64,000 nt of DNA from Rhizobium mayense (GTDB taxonomy: Bacteria > Pseudomonadota > Alphaproteobacteria > Rhizobiales > Rhizobiaceae). The DNA lies in contig NZ_JARFYM010000002.1 in the NCBI RefSeq assembly GCF_030272705.1, forward strand, positions 124,001 to 188,000. Direction: 5' to 3'. Position numbers and translations under genes: made by a program. Under the pieces are notes generated by a model that saw nothing but the letters and a program-made list of their open reading frames with translations, made no database searches and had not been told where the DNA came from. Positions 18,312 through 27,408 of this stretch are shown one piece after another; positions within the stretch are counted from its first letter, which is position 1; each line of letters begins with the position of its first letter.

Positions 18312-18803
18312 TCAGCTTTGCAGTGTTTCGAGGCTCTTGGCAGCCTTGGGACAGAAATCGGCCGCATGCAATTCCTGCTGCTCGATTTCCTTCAATTGAG
18401 AAAGCGCGTCCGCGATCGTCAAGCCGTTGAGCGCTCCCATCACCGCAAATTCCGCCCGGCGCGCCACACTTTCGAATAGCACCGCGATATGTGTGCTCAC
18501 AGGACAGCGGCACGGCACGTCATCGCGTGCGGCCCATAGCCGTTTGTCGAAAATGACTGAGCTATAGACGTCGTGAAGGGTGATTTCGTTCGCCGGTCGT
18601 CCTAGACGGATGCCGCCATTCTTCCCAGCCGACGAGATCAATATTCCGCTTTGGCTAAGCGGCACGAGCAATTTCCGAACAAAACTGGGATTGGAGCCGA
18701 GACCAGCGGCCAATTCAAAGCTTGTACACCGTAGGCCGTCCCGGTTGTGAACGGCTATAGTCAATACCATCTGAAATGCCGTCGGAAACCGAGTGTCTAT
18801 CAT
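18312..18803 (-). CDS. Rrf2-family transcriptional regulator
   Basis: 163 residues. N-terminal winged helix with the Rrf2 pattern: RFPTAFQMVLTIA, LAAGLGSNPSFVRKLLVPLSQSGIL and GKNGGIRLGRPANEITLHDVY. The Fe-S sensing members have three cysteines spaced by about five residues; here only Cys98 and Cys100 (CRC) lie in that region, plus Cys26, so a standard IscR/NsrR cluster is doubtful and a thiol-based or other sensor is more likely. It is convergent with the porin gene. Targets are unknown. Confidence 0.85.
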   Translation of the reverse strand: MIDTRFPTAFQMVLTIAVHNRDGLRCTSFELAAGLGSNPSFVRKLLVPLSQSGILISSAGKNGGIRLGRPANEITLHDVYSSVIFDKRLWAARDDVPCRCPVSTHIAVLFESVARRAEFAVMGALNGLTIADALSQLKEIEQQELHAADFCPKAAKSLETLQS

Positions 18804-19028
18804 TAAATTTTTGCAGCCTAGCCTCGCCTAACGATCCAGTGTCGCAGTTAAATGGCAAAATAGCCCGCTGTAAAGTAGAACAAATGCTCTTACAGACTTT
18901 GCCACCAAAACGAGAGATTACTGCACCGCACAGAATTAGGTGCGATGCACACAAAAATACTTTCAATCGGCGCAAAGCTCCGCGAAATCGATTTCAATCT
19001 CCGGAGTTATACGCAGGACAATTGCCGC

Positions 19029-19625
19029 TTACGGCTTGACGCCGTTGAGATGGCTTTCGAGGAAATGCAGATTGTCCTGTCCCCAATAGAGTTCGCCATC
19101 ATGAAGGAATGACGGAAAGCCGAAGACGCCGTTCTTGATGGCAAACTCACGATCCGCCGCCCACTTGCCCCGCACATCGACGTCACCTTCCCGCTTCGAA
19201 AGCGCGTCGCCATCGAAGCCCGCAGCGGTGGCGATCGCCTTGCGCACTTCGGGATTGCCGATATCCTCGCCGCGGCCCCAGAACGCTTCCTGCAGGACCT
19301 TGGTCAAGTCGAGCCACGGCTCGCCGTCGAGATAGGCGGCGATGACCATAAACGCTGCCGGTGCCGGATCGGCAAGCGGCGGGCGATTTTCCAGAAGCAG
19401 ATTCTTGCCGCGGAAACCGGCCCAGCGCTTGAGATCCCGCTGCCAATATTGCCGACGGGCTTCGGGTCTATTGCGTGAGAAGATGCCGCCATTCTCTTCG
19501 ACGACGGTGGTGAGATAAGGCCTGATTTCCGCGCCCGCCTTTTCGACGAGATCGAGAAATGGCTCAAGGCCGATATACGACCAGGGCGAGCCGATGGAAA
19601 AAACATAATCGATAATTTTGGTCAC
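19029..19625 (-). CDS. 2-hydroxychromene-2-carboxylate isomerase-like protein (DsbA/GST-kappa fold)
   Basis: About 198 residues from a GTG at 19625. The start IIDYVFSIGSPWSYIGLEPF is the thioredoxin-fold N-terminus of HCCA isomerases with the glutathione-linked Ser at the position of DsbA cysteine. The C-terminus reads FGFPSFLHDGELYWGQDNLHFLE, also typical. Members isomerise aromatic degradation intermediates or act as glutathione transferases; the substrate here cannot be told. The open frame extends to 19715 but the added residues do not look like the family. It is divergent from the frameshifted SDR gene, with which it may have formed a degradation pair. Confidence 0.82.
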   Translation of the reverse strand: MTKIIDYVFSIGSPWSYIGLEPFLDLVEKAGAEIRPYLTTVVEENGGIFSRNRPEARRQYWQRDLKRWAGFRGKNLLLENRPPLADPAPAAFMVIAAYLDGEPWLDLTKVLQEAFWGRGEDIGNPEVRKAIATAAGFDGDALSKREGDVDVRGKWAADREFAIKNGVFGFPSFLHDGELYWGQDNLHFLESHLNGVKP

Positions 19626-19814
19626 TGTCTGCCGCGTCCCGTGAATGATGATGAAACCCCGTAGATTTTGACCAGCAAGGCGAAGGATACGCAAGCGCCA
19701 CGGCGCAATTTCCATAACGATATCGTTACCCGGCTCGGGAAGATGCGGGCTGTACTCCGCGATCCCCAGGACATAGCCTCCGGCCCCGATTGCAACCTAT
19801 CTGGAGAAATTCCC

Positions 19815-20596
19815 ATGGACTTGGGTCTTGGCGACAAGGTCGTTCTGATTACCGGCGGGTCGAAGGGCATCGGTTATGCCTGCGCCAGCCTGTTCCAGTC
19901 CGAGGGCGCACATGTCGCCATTTGCTCGCGAGCGCAACCCAATATTGACGCAGCTCTCTCCCGTCTTCCTGGAGCCCATCCCATGGCTATGCCGCCGACC
20001 TAACTTCCGACCGACAGGCCCTGGAGGTCGTCGACAAGGTCGAAAACGACGTCGGTCCGATCGATATTCTCGTCAATAGCGCCGGTGCCGCCATGCGCAC
20101 GCCGGCGCAGGACCTGACCCCATCCGCGTGGCGGGCGGCAATGGAGGCCAAGTATTTTTCCTACATCAACGTTCTGGACCCGGTCATCAAGCGCATGGCG
20201 ACGCGCGGCTCGGGCACAATCGTCAATATCATCGGCAATGGCGGCAAAGTCGCCTCGCCGACCCATCTCGCCGGCGGTGCAGCCAATGCCGCGTTGATGC
20301 TCGCGAGTGTCGGCCTCGCCAATGCCTATGCCAGCCAGGGCGTGCGTGTCGTCGGCCTCAACCCCGGCCTCACCGAGACGGAACGCGTTGCCGAGGGCAT
20401 AAAGGCCGAGGCCAAGCTCGCCGGCGCCACCCAGGAAGATGCCTTGGCCGCCGCCCTGCGCCGCATCCCTATCGGCCGCATGGCAAGTCCGGAAGACATC
20501 GCCAATGTCGTCGCCTTCCTGAGTTCGCCCAGGGCAAGCTATGTCACCGGCGTCGTGATCAGCATGGATGGGGCGCAGGTTCCGACTGTGGTCTGA
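19815..20596 (+). pseudogene. Short-chain dehydrogenase/reductase family gene, interrupted by one frameshift
   Basis: The first part (19815-20003) encodes the Rossmann start LGDKVVLITGGSKGIGYACA and then stops at TAA. From about 19985 the frame shifted by one base continues with GYAADLTSDRQALEVVD, then DILVNSAGAAM, on to ISMDGAQVPTVV at 20596. A single missing base near 19979-19985 (context GCCCATCCCATGGC) explains both parts. The continuation has PTHLAGGAANAALM where normal SDRs have the YxxxK catalytic pair, so it belongs to a divergent subgroup that may not use the standard Tyr-Lys chemistry. It may be a true pseudogene or a sequencing error. Confidence 0.8.
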
Positions 20597-20609
20597 CAGC
20601 GGCTCCCTG

Positions 20610-21467
20610 TTACGCAGCTGATTTCCAATCAAGCCCGATATCAAGGGTCGGTGCGCTATGCGTCACCCAGCCGACGGAGATCAGATCGACGCCGGAGGCA
20701 GCAATTGCCGCAGCCATCGAAGGCGTGACACGGCCTGACGCCTCGGTGATTGCCCGTCCGGCAACGATTCTCACAGCCTCGTGCAGCTGATCGGGCGTCA
20801 TGTTGTCGAGTAGCACGGCGTCGACGTTCTCATCCATGGCTTCGCGAAGCTGTTCGAGCGTATCCACCTCGACCTCGATCTTGACCATATGGCCGACGCC
20901 GGCCTTGGCGCGCCGGATCGCCTCTGCGACGCCACCGGCGATCGCGACATGATTGTCCTTGATCAGCACCGCGTCGTAGAGCGCAAAACGATGGTTCATG
21001 CCGCCGCCGGCCCGGACCGCATATTTCTCAAGGGCTCGCAGCTCTGGGGTCGTCTTGCGGGTGCAGACGATCGATGCCTTCGTGCCGCTGACGGCTTCGA
21101 CGATACCGGCCGTCACCGTCGCAATGCCGGAGAGATGGCCAAGGAAGTTCAGCGCCGCGCGCTCGGCCGTCAACAGGCCACGGGACGGGCCTTCGATCGT
21201 TGCAATCAAGTCACCGGCATAGACCCTTGCACCATCGTGAAGGTGGCGGGTCATGACCGTTCCGGGATCGACAAGCTGGAAGGCGAGCTCCGAGACATCA
21301 AGTCCGGCAATCACCCCCGGCTGACGGGCCACCATGGCGACGCTGGAGCGATGATCCTCCGGGATGACGGCGGCAGACGTGATATCGCCGGCAAGGCCGA
21401 GATCTTCCAGCAGGGCATTGCGTACCAGCGGCTCGACAACGAGGCGCGGAAGGGGAATGAGGGTCAT
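20610..21467 (-). CDS. nadC: Nicotinate-nucleotide pyrophosphorylase (carboxylating)
   Basis: 285 residues. Converts quinolinate and PRPP to nicotinate mononucleotide, third step of de novo NAD synthesis. Visible motifs are LLEDLGLAGDITS at the N-terminus, ERAALNFLGHLSGIAT, CTRKTTPELRALEKYAVRAGGGMNHR in outline (substrate-binding Arg, Lys, His) and VLLDNMTPD with the barrel acidic residue. One base separates it from the nadB stop codon, so it is the third gene of a nadABC operon. It ends convergently with the frameshifted SDR gene. Confidence 0.96.
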   Translation of the reverse strand: MTLIPLPRLVVEPLVRNALLEDLGLAGDITSAAVIPEDHRSSVAMVARQPGVIAGLDVSELAFQLVDPGTVMTRHLHDGARVYAGDLIATIEGPSRGLLTAERAALNFLGHLSGIATVTAGIVEAVSGTKASIVCTRKTTPELRALEKYAVRAGGGMNHRFALYDAVLIKDNHVAIAGGVAEAIRRAKAGVGHMVKIEVEVDTLEQLREAMDENVDAVLLDNMTPDQLHEAVRIVAGRAITEASGRVTPSMAAAIAASGVDLISVGWVTHSAPTLDIGLDWKSAA

Positions 21468-21468
21468 A

Positions 21469-23010
21469 TCAGGCGCTCCTGGCGAAGGAATAGGGAATGA
21501 CGGACCGGGCGATGTCCAACACGTCTGGGAGGCGCATCGTCCGGCGTTGCGTCTGCTGCAGCTTCAGCGGAAAATCCGTTCGCGCATGAGCACCGCGCGA
21601 CTCCGTCCGCAGGCTGGCGAAAACAGCGATCAGCAACGCGACGATGGCGGGATCGGCGGCCGGCCCCTCGCTTTCGGCAAGCGGCAGAAGCGCAGCAATC
21701 GCTCCCTGAATGGCGCCGGCATTGCGAAGAACGCCGAGATGACGCGAGACGATCGGCCGAACAAGCGAGGCATCCGGAGCCGGCGAACGGGCGTGGTCCG
21801 AAGGCGCGTTTGCGGGGCTTGCCGGGACGCCGGCGATGTCCCGCGCCGCGCGTATGCCCATGACAGCAGCCTCCAGCAATGAATTGCTGGCGAGTCGATT
21901 GGCGCCGTGCAGGCCGGTTGATGCGGCCTCCCCCGCCACCCAGAGGCCGGAGACGGAGCTGCGGCCGTTCACATCAGTCGCCACGCCGCCCATGTGATAG
22001 TGAACAGCGGGGCGCACTGGTATGAGCTCGCGCGACGGATCAATGCCGGCCTCGCGGCAGAGCGCATCGATGACGGGAAAGCGGGCGGCAAAGCGGCTGC
22101 CGAGTGCTTCGCGGGCGTCGAGAAAAACACGGCCGCCGCGCGCGATTTCCGCACTGATCGCTCGGGCGACGACATCGCGCGGTGCCAGTTCCCCACGGGG
22201 AACCAACGCCATGAAGCGCTCGCCTTTCTCATTGACGAGCAAGGCGCCTTCGCCGCGCACGGCTTCGCTAACCAGTGCCAGCGGCCGGCGGCGGGAAGCA
22301 AGTGCCGTCGGGTGGAACTGCACGAATTCCATGTCGGCCAGAAGCGCCCCAGCTCTCGCCGCAAGTGCGATTCCCTGACCGAAATTGCCGACGGGATTGG
22401 TTGTCGCATCAAAGAGGCCGCCAATGCCACCGGTCGCGAGCAAGACGTGGGAGGTGGGCAGAACGGCCATCCCCTTCGGTGTCGCGCATAGCAGGCCGCT
22501 GATCCGCTCGCCATCCACGAGCAGCCGCCGCGCCTCATAGGCTTCAAGCACTGTAATGGACGGCGTGTTGGCGACGGCCAGCACCAGCGCCCGAACGATC
22601 GCCGCGCCGGAGCCGTCGCCTTCGGCATGAACGATACGGCGGCGCGAATGGGCGGCTTCGAGGCCAAGCGACAGCTCACCTGTGCCATTTCGATCAAAGC
22701 GGACACCCGCCCGCTCTAGAGCTGAAATCGCCGCCGGTGCTTCGGCGATGATGCTTGCGGCCACTGCCGGATGGCAGAGCCCGTCGCCGGCGGCGAGCGT
22801 GTCGGCCAGATGCAGCTCCGCGCTGTCATCCGCTCCCATGCCGGCGGCGATGCCGCCTTGCGCCCAGGCGCTCGACGTCTCGGCGCCGAGTGCAGCGCGG
22901 GTGACGACCACGGCCGGTTGCGGCGCCAGTGTCAGCGCTGCCATCAGCCCGGCGAGACCGCTGCCGACGATAACCACGCGATCTGCGAGTTCGTGAAGAA
23001 CCTCGGTCAT
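21469..23010 (-). CDS. nadB: L-aspartate oxidase
   Basis: 513 residues. FAD enzyme oxidising L-aspartate to iminoaspartate, which NadA condenses with dihydroxyacetone phosphate. The dinucleotide motif [16 protein letters not shown] is at the N-terminus, followed by [11 protein letters not shown] (substrate loop), [11 protein letters not shown] and [25 protein letters not shown] is the capping-domain signature and [16 protein letters not shown] the C-terminal FAD contact. Four bases overlap with nadA. The fumarate-reductase-like C-terminal helical domain is complete. Confidence 0.96.
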   Translation of the reverse strand: MTEVLHELADRVVIVGSGLAGLMAALTLAPQPAVVVTRAALGAETSSAWAQGGIAAGMGADDSAELHLADTLAAGDGLCHPAVAASIIAEAPAAISALERAGVRFDRNGTGELSLGLEAAHSRRRIVHAEGDGSGAAIVRALVLAVANTPSITVLEAYEARRLLVDGERISGLLCATPKGMAVLPTSHVLLATGGIGGLFDATTNPVGNFGQGIALAARAGALLADMEFVQFHPTALASRRRPLALVSEAVRGEGALLVNEKGERFMALVPRGELAPRDVVARAISAEIARGGRVFLDAREALGSRFAARFPVIDALCREAGIDPSRELIPVRPAVHYHMGGVATDVNGRSSVSGLWVAGEAASTGLHGANRLASNSLLEAAVMGIRAARDIAGVPASPANAPSDHARSPAPDASLVRPIVSRHLGVLRNAGAIQGAIAALLPLAESEGPAADPAIVALLIAVFASLRTESRGAHARTDFPLKLQQTQRRTMRLPDVLDIARSVIPYSFARSA

Positions 23011-23978
23011 ATCGCCAACATCCTTTCCACGGCGCGACGGGCCGCGACGGCAATTGTCGGATCGACGGTCACTTCGTGCTGGTTTTCCTCGAGTGCCTTG
23101 CGGATGTTGCCAAGCGTAATGCGCTTCATGTGCGGGCAGAGATTGCAGGGCCGGATGAACTCGACATCTGGATGATGGACGGCGACATTATCGCTCATTG
23201 AACATTCGGTCAGCAAAACAACGCGCGCCGGGTGCTTCTTGCCGACATAGTCAGACATGACGGCGGTGGAGCCTGCAAAATCCGCCTCCTTGACGACGTC
23301 CGGCGGGCACTCCGGATGAGCAAGCACCGTTACGCCGGGATAATTTTCGCGTAGCTGGCGCACATCGTCGGCGGTGAAAAGCTCATGGACCTCGCAATGT
23401 CCATGCCAGGCGATGATCTCGACATTGGTCTCGCGCGCCACGTTCTGCGCCAGATACTCGTCGGGGATCATCAGCACCTTGGGAACGCCGAGCGATTCCA
23501 CCACCTGCTTGGCATTGCCTGAAGTGCAGCAAATATCTGATGCCGCCTTCACCGCAGCGGACGTGTTGACATAGGTGACGATGGGAACACCCGGATGCGC
23601 CTGGCGCAGCAGGGCAATGTCTTCCGGCGTGATCGACTCAGCCAGCGAGCAACCGGCGGCCATGTCGGGGATCAGCACGGTCTTTTCCGGATTGAGCAGC
23701 TTGGCGGTCTCGGCCATGAAATGCACGCCGGCGAGCACGATGATGTCGGCGTCCACGTCGATCGCCTTGCGGGCAAGCGCCAGGCTGTCGCCAACGATAT
23801 CGGCGACGCCGTGGAAGATCTCCGGCGTCTGATAGTTATGCGCGAGGATGACGGCATTGCGGCGCCGTTTCAGCTCGAGAATTGCCTCGACATCATCCTG
23901 AAACGTCAGCCATTCGGCTTTCGGAATGACGCGGCTGACACGATCATAGAGGGAGGATGCGGATACGGGGTAGTTCAT
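23007..23978 (-). CDS. nadA: Quinolinate synthase (4Fe-4S)
   Basis: 323 residues. Condenses iminoaspartate with dihydroxyacetone phosphate to quinolinate using an oxygen-sensitive 4Fe-4S cluster. The cluster cysteines are recognisable: Cys110 in MAAGCSLAE, the Cys of HPECPPDV, and the CNLCPHMK motif near the C-terminus. [22 protein letters not shown] and [12 protein letters not shown] match substrate-binding motifs. AAGGAG precedes the ATG at 23978 by about six bases. It is the first gene of nadABC, directly behind a promoter carrying two palindromic operators. Confidence 0.96.
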   Translation of the reverse strand: MNYPVSASSLYDRVSRVIPKAEWLTFQDDVEAILELKRRRNAVILAHNYQTPEIFHGVADIVGDSLALARKAIDVDADIIVLAGVHFMAETAKLLNPEKTVLIPDMAAGCSLAESITPEDIALLRQAHPGVPIVTYVNTSAAVKAASDICCTSGNAKQVVESLGVPKVLMIPDEYLAQNVARETNVEIIAWHGHCEVHELFTADDVRQLRENYPGVTVLAHPECPPDVVKEADFAGSTAVMSDYVGKKHPARVVLLTECSMSDNVAVHHPDVEFIRPCNLCPHMKRITLGNIRKALEENQHEVTVDPTIAVAARRAVERMLAI

Positions 23979-23992
23979 GACCGGCTCCTTAT

Positions 23993-24051
23993 TATACTCA
24001 ACTTGAGTATATCATACGCAAATAGATATTCTCGTTATGAGCATATGTCAA
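23993..24051 (-). promoter_or_regulatory. nadABC promoter with two palindromic operators (candidate NadQ sites)
   Basis: Minus-strand TTGACA (24051-24046), 17-base spacer and TATCTA (24028-24023). A palindrome TATTCTC-N5-GAGCATA (24027-24045) fills the spacer, and a perfect 19-base palindrome TATACTCAACTTGAGTATA (23993-24011) lies just downstream of the expected transcription start and abuts the ribosome binding site. Both fit TATnCTC-N5-GAGnATA. The placement is that of a repressor that blocks polymerase. The adjacent nadQ-like gene is the natural candidate for the binding protein. Confidence 0.75.
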
Positions 24052-24992
24052 TTGCGGGAGAGTGGCAATTTTGTTCCGGCGAGTTCACGCTCTTCAAGGA
24101 CGGCGCGACGGAAGCGGAAGAGTTTGGCCGGGCGGCCGCCTGTCTCGCTTTCGGTTGCGCCGGTTTCCTCCACCAGCTCCTGCTGTTCAATCAGCCGGCG
24201 GAAATTCTGCTTGTGCAGTGTCAGGCCTGCCAGAGCCTCGACGGTGCGCTGCAGTTGAAGGAGCGTGAAACTCTCCGGCATCAATTCGAAAACGACAGGA
24301 CGATATTTGATCTTCGCACGCAGCCGCGCCATACCGGTCGCAAGGATCCGCCGATGGTCGGCAAACATCGGCCGGCCGGTATTGCGCTCGTGTGTGCAGT
24401 GCGCCTCAAGGACAAACCCGGCCTCATAAAGAAGCTCATAGCGCTGCAGGACGAGGTCTTCGTTCCAGGCGGTACCGTTCAAACCAAAGGTAAAATCGGC
24501 GCGGCGCCGGCGCTGCTCATGCCGAGCTGGATCGCCGGCGATCCAGATATTCAGTCGCCCGACAATATCGTCGAGTACGGACGGCCGGCCGTGGCGATGG
24601 TCTTCCCAGGGGAAATATTCGTACCAACCATGCCATCCCGGCCTGCCGCCGCCGGGGGCCGCCTGCTCGCGCACCAGGCCGAGATAGCTGATCGAGATCG
24701 TTCTGCCGCCAAGAATCTCGTTGTTCCGGTCGCGATCGGCAAAAGTATAGAGCTGCTCCAGATATCCGACGGGATGCGCCGTCTGTTCCTGCACCCATTC
24801 GCGAAGACCGGTTTGTAATGTCCGATGCCCGAGCTCGAACGGTCCCGACGGCAATGCATCGCCGGACCGCACCGTCATAACCCTGGGATCGCCGCCGGTG
24901 ACGGCCGTCAGAACCGCGATCAATTCGGCATGCGCAAGTCCGATGGTCACGGCGACTCCATGTCTTGTTTTCGAGCTGATCTTTTCTCGCAT
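24048..24992 (-). CDS. nadQ: NAD biosynthesis regulator, Nudix-related with C-terminal winged helix (NadQ/NrtR type)
   Basis: About 314 residues from the ATG at 24992; the open frame reaches 25127 but family-like sequence begins only at VAVTIGLAHAELIAVLTAV. The N-terminal part resembles a degenerate Nudix domain (LREWVQEQTAHPVGYLEQLYTFADRDR) and the C-terminus is a winged helix (FTLLQLQRTVEALAGLTLHK, then QNFRRLIEQQELVEETG and GRPAKLFRF). This architecture is that of NrtR and of the alphaproteobacterial NadQ group linked to nadABC. It lies immediately upstream of nadA on the same strand, and paired palindromes occupy the nadA promoter, so repression of nadABC by NAD status is the likely role. 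Confidence 0.82.
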   Translation of the reverse strand: MREKISSKTRHGVAVTIGLAHAELIAVLTAVTGGDPRVMTVRSGDALPSGPFELGHRTLQTGLREWVQEQTAHPVGYLEQLYTFADRDRNNEILGGRTISISYLGLVREQAAPGGGRPGWHGWYEYFPWEDHRHGRPSVLDDIVGRLNIWIAGDPARHEQRRRRADFTFGLNGTAWNEDLVLQRYELLYEAGFVLEAHCTHERNTGRPMFADHRRILATGMARLRAKIKYRPVVFELMPESFTLLQLQRTVEALAGLTLHKQNFRRLIEQQELVEETGATESETGGRPAKLFRFRRAVLEERELAGTKLPLSRN

Positions 24993-25110
24993 GAAGCGCC
25001 GCCGAAGCCAATGCAGAGTTCGGTCACCGGACGTCTCACGGCATCTTGGAGCCTGGAAAACCCCTTCAATGCCGGGATGCGCGCTCGCAAAAGACACTGG
25101 AAGCGCGCTA

Positions 25111-25139
25111 TTGATATATTGATGCATTAGTGCTTTAGT
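25111..25139 (+). promoter_or_regulatory. 29-base promoter-proximal repeat before the MHS symporter, copy 1
   Basis: The bases from TTGATA to TTTAGT recur with 25 of 29 identities at 28152-28180, in front of the binding-protein gene of the neighbouring unit. The conserved heart is GATGCATTAGTGCTTTAGT at 25121-25139. TTGATA and TTTAGT are spaced 17 bases and could be -35 and -10 boxes. The copies start 73 and 79 bases upstream of their genes. The GntR regulator at 27409-28101 is the obvious candidate to act here. Confidence 0.6.
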
Positions 25140-25183
25140 GGGTGAATATTTGATGCCGGCCTTGCCGGACTTGGGAGGATATT

Positions 25184-26545
25184 ATGAGCAATACCGCAAT
25201 GCGGGAGCAGGCGAGCCCCGCCATGATGCGAAAGGTGGCGATCGCCTCCTGCATCGGCACCACTGTCGAGTGGTACGATTTCTTCATCTACGCCACGGCC
25301 TCGGCATTGGTTTTCAACAAGCTGTTTTTCCCGAGTTTCGATCCGCTCGTCGGCTCGCTTGTCGCGCTAGGCACCTATGCCGCCGGCTTCTTCGTGCGCC
25401 CGATCGGCGGCCTGTTGTTCGGCTATCTCGGCGACCGCTACGGCCGAAAGAGCGCGCTCGTGACCACGCTTTTGATCGTTGGTATCGCCACTTTCGTCAT
25501 CGGCCTGATGCCGACGTATAACAGCATCGGCATCGCCGCCCCGTTGATCCTGCTTTTCATCCGCATGCTCCATGGCTTCGGCATTGGCGGCGAACAGGGC
25601 AACGCCATTCTCATCATGTGCGAGCATGCGCCCGCCAAAAGTCGTGGCTATTTCGGCTCGTGGGTACAGACGGGCGCGCCAGCCGGCTTCATTCTGCCGC
25701 TTGGCATCTTCGCGGTATTGACGACGACGCTGTCGGATGAGGCGTTCATCAGCTGGGGCTGGCGTATTCCCTTCCTGCTCAGCCTCGTGCTGATCGGCGT
25801 CGGCATGTATATCCGCCTGCAGCTGACGGAATCGCCGCTGTTTCTGGAAATGCGCAAGCGCCGCGCAGAAGACCCGCATCCGCTGGTCGAGATCGTCAGC
25901 AAATATCCGCGTTATCTCGCCCTCGGCTGCGGCACCAAGTTTGCCGAAAGCGTTGCCTTCACCAGCTTTGCCGTGCTGATCACCGCCTATGCGACCAGCC
26001 GCGGCGTGCCGCGGCCGGTGATGACAACCGCATCGCTCGTGGCAATCGTGCTGGAACTGGTCAGCATGCCGTTTTGGGGCGCCCTTTCCGATCGCATCGG
26101 CCGCAAACCCGTCTATATCATGGGTGCGGCGACCGTGCTTCTGGCAAGCTTTCCCACCTTCGCGCTGATTTACTATCGCGTCGACAACTACATCTGGGTC
26201 GCCCTGACGGCGGCGCTGGCGATCGGCCATAGTGCCATGTATGGGCCGCAGGCAGCCTACTTTGCCGAATTTTTCCCGACGCGAATCCGCGCCAGCGGCG
26301 TCTCCTTCATCCAGCAGATCGGGGCGCTGATCGGTTCGGTCGGGACGCTTGCCGCCGGTTGGCTGCTGGCGCTCCTGAACGGTGCGCCCTGGGCGCTCGC
26401 CGGCTTCATCGCGATCGGCTGTGTTATTACCATCGCCTGCACGGCGGCGCTGCCGGAAACGGCACCACGCCTCGGACGATGGAAAGACCTCATTGACGGT
26501 TTGACAGCGGGCGATCATGCAGAAGCTCGCGGCCAGCGCGCATAA
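25184..26545 (+). CDS. MFS metabolite:proton symporter (MHS/ShiA-like family)
   Basis: 453 residues with 12 predicted membrane segments. The start ASCIGTTVEWYDFFIYATA is the hallmark of the metabolite:H+ symporter family, followed by GDRYGRKSALVTT and RMLHGFGIGGEQGNAILI. Family members import organic acids such as shikimate, alpha-ketoglutarate or proline-betaine. An SMP-30-type lactonase gene follows 12 bases on, and the same 29-base element precedes this gene and the sugar-acid ABC unit, so an aldonic acid or lactone is a plausible substrate. Its C-terminal half is nearly identical in pattern to the partial symporter at the right edge of the window. Confidence 0.9.
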   Translation: MSNTAMREQASPAMMRKVAIASCIGTTVEWYDFFIYATASALVFNKLFFPSFDPLVGSLVALGTYAAGFFVRPIGGLLFGYLGDRYGRKSALVTTLLIVGIATFVIGLMPTYNSIGIAAPLILLFIRMLHGFGIGGEQGNAILIMCEHAPAKSRGYFGSWVQTGAPAGFILPLGIFAVLTTTLSDEAFISWGWRIPFLLSLVLIGVGMYIRLQLTESPLFLEMRKRRAEDPHPLVEIVSKYPRYLALGCGTKFAESVAFTSFAVLITAYATSRGVPRPVMTTASLVAIVLELVSMPFWGALSDRIGRKPVYIMGAATVLLASFPTFALIYYRVDNYIWVALTAALAIGHSAMYGPQAAYFAEFFPTRIRASGVSFIQQIGALIGSVGTLAAGWLLALLNGAPWALAGFIAIGCVITIACTAALPETAPRLGRWKDLIDGLTAGDHAEARGQRA

Positions 26546-26557
26546 GTAAGAGACAAA

Positions 26558-27391
26558 ATGATATCAGCATTCGAAATATTCTCCGACCGATGGGGTTTTC
26601 TTGGCGAAAGCCCCATCTGGTCGGAGGATGGCAAGTGTCTCTGGTGGGTCGATACCGAAGGCTGCCGGCTGCTGCGGACGGACGCGGCATCGGGCAAAAC
26701 CGAGGTTTGGGGTGCACCGGAAGCTGTCGGTTGCATCGCCCTGCGGCCGGATGGGATCCTGTTGGCAGGTCTTGCCAGCGGCATTTTTCTCTTCGATCCG
26801 GCAAACGGCCGTTTCGATCCGGCCTGTTCGCCGGAGAGCCGCACGGATGTTCGCTTCAACGACGGCGCGCTAGATCCGAGAGGCCGTTTCTGGGCAAGCA
26901 CCATGCACCTGGAGCTCACGGAACCCGCAGGAGCCGTTTTCTGCATCGAAGCCGATCTTGCCCACCGCCGGCTTTTCGATGGCCTGTGGACGCCGAACGG
27001 GCTCGCTTTCGATCCCGTTCGGCACCGCATGTATTTCTCGGATTCTCATCCGACCGTGCAAACCATCTGGGTCTGCGACTATGATCTCGCCACGGGAACG
27101 CCAAGCAATCGCCGCGTCTTTGCGACGACGCATGATTTCGCAGGCCGGCCCGACGGTGCGTTCATCGATGATAACGGCATCTACTGGATTGCCGGCGTCG
27201 GTGGATCGCAACTTCTCCGCTTCGCACCATCAGGCGAAGCGCTGGAACCGGTATCCTTTCCAGTGACGCATCCAACCAAGATCGTCATGAACAGAGCCAA
27301 TCCTCGCTCCGTTTTCGTGACGACCAGACGGACGGCCCCGGAGGAGGAAAAGCACGCCTCTGGGCATGTGCTGCGGGCGATGTTGCTGTGA
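26558..27391 (+). CDS. SMP-30/gluconolactonase family protein
   Basis: 277 residues of a six-bladed propeller. LGESPIWSEDGKCLWWVDTEG carries the first metal-binding Glu, RFNDGALDPRGRFWAST the conserved Asn-Asp region, and TPNGLAFDP with FAGRPDGAFIDDNGIYW the later Asn and Asp ligands. Such enzymes hydrolyse sugar lactones to aldonic acids using Ca2+ or Zn2+. It follows the symporter gene by 12 bases and precedes, convergently, a GntR gene. Together with the dehydratase at 31 kb it fits an oxidative pentose or hexose pathway in which a lactone is opened and the acid dehydrated. Confidence 0.88.
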   Translation: MISAFEIFSDRWGFLGESPIWSEDGKCLWWVDTEGCRLLRTDAASGKTEVWGAPEAVGCIALRPDGILLAGLASGIFLFDPANGRFDPACSPESRTDVRFNDGALDPRGRFWASTMHLELTEPAGAVFCIEADLAHRRLFDGLWTPNGLAFDPVRHRMYFSDSHPTVQTIWVCDYDLATGTPSNRRVFATTHDFAGRPDGAFIDDNGIYWIAGVGGSQLLRFAPSGEALEPVSFPVTHPTKIVMNRANPRSVFVTTRRTAPEEEKHASGHVLRAMLL

Positions 27392-27408
27392 TCGCAATCA
27401 AGTAGCCG

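Noticed and set aside
25367..26518. 383-codon antisense open frame opposite the MHS symporter
   Set aside because: No domain resemblance; His/Asp/Gly-rich composition is typical of antisense frames in high-GC genes.
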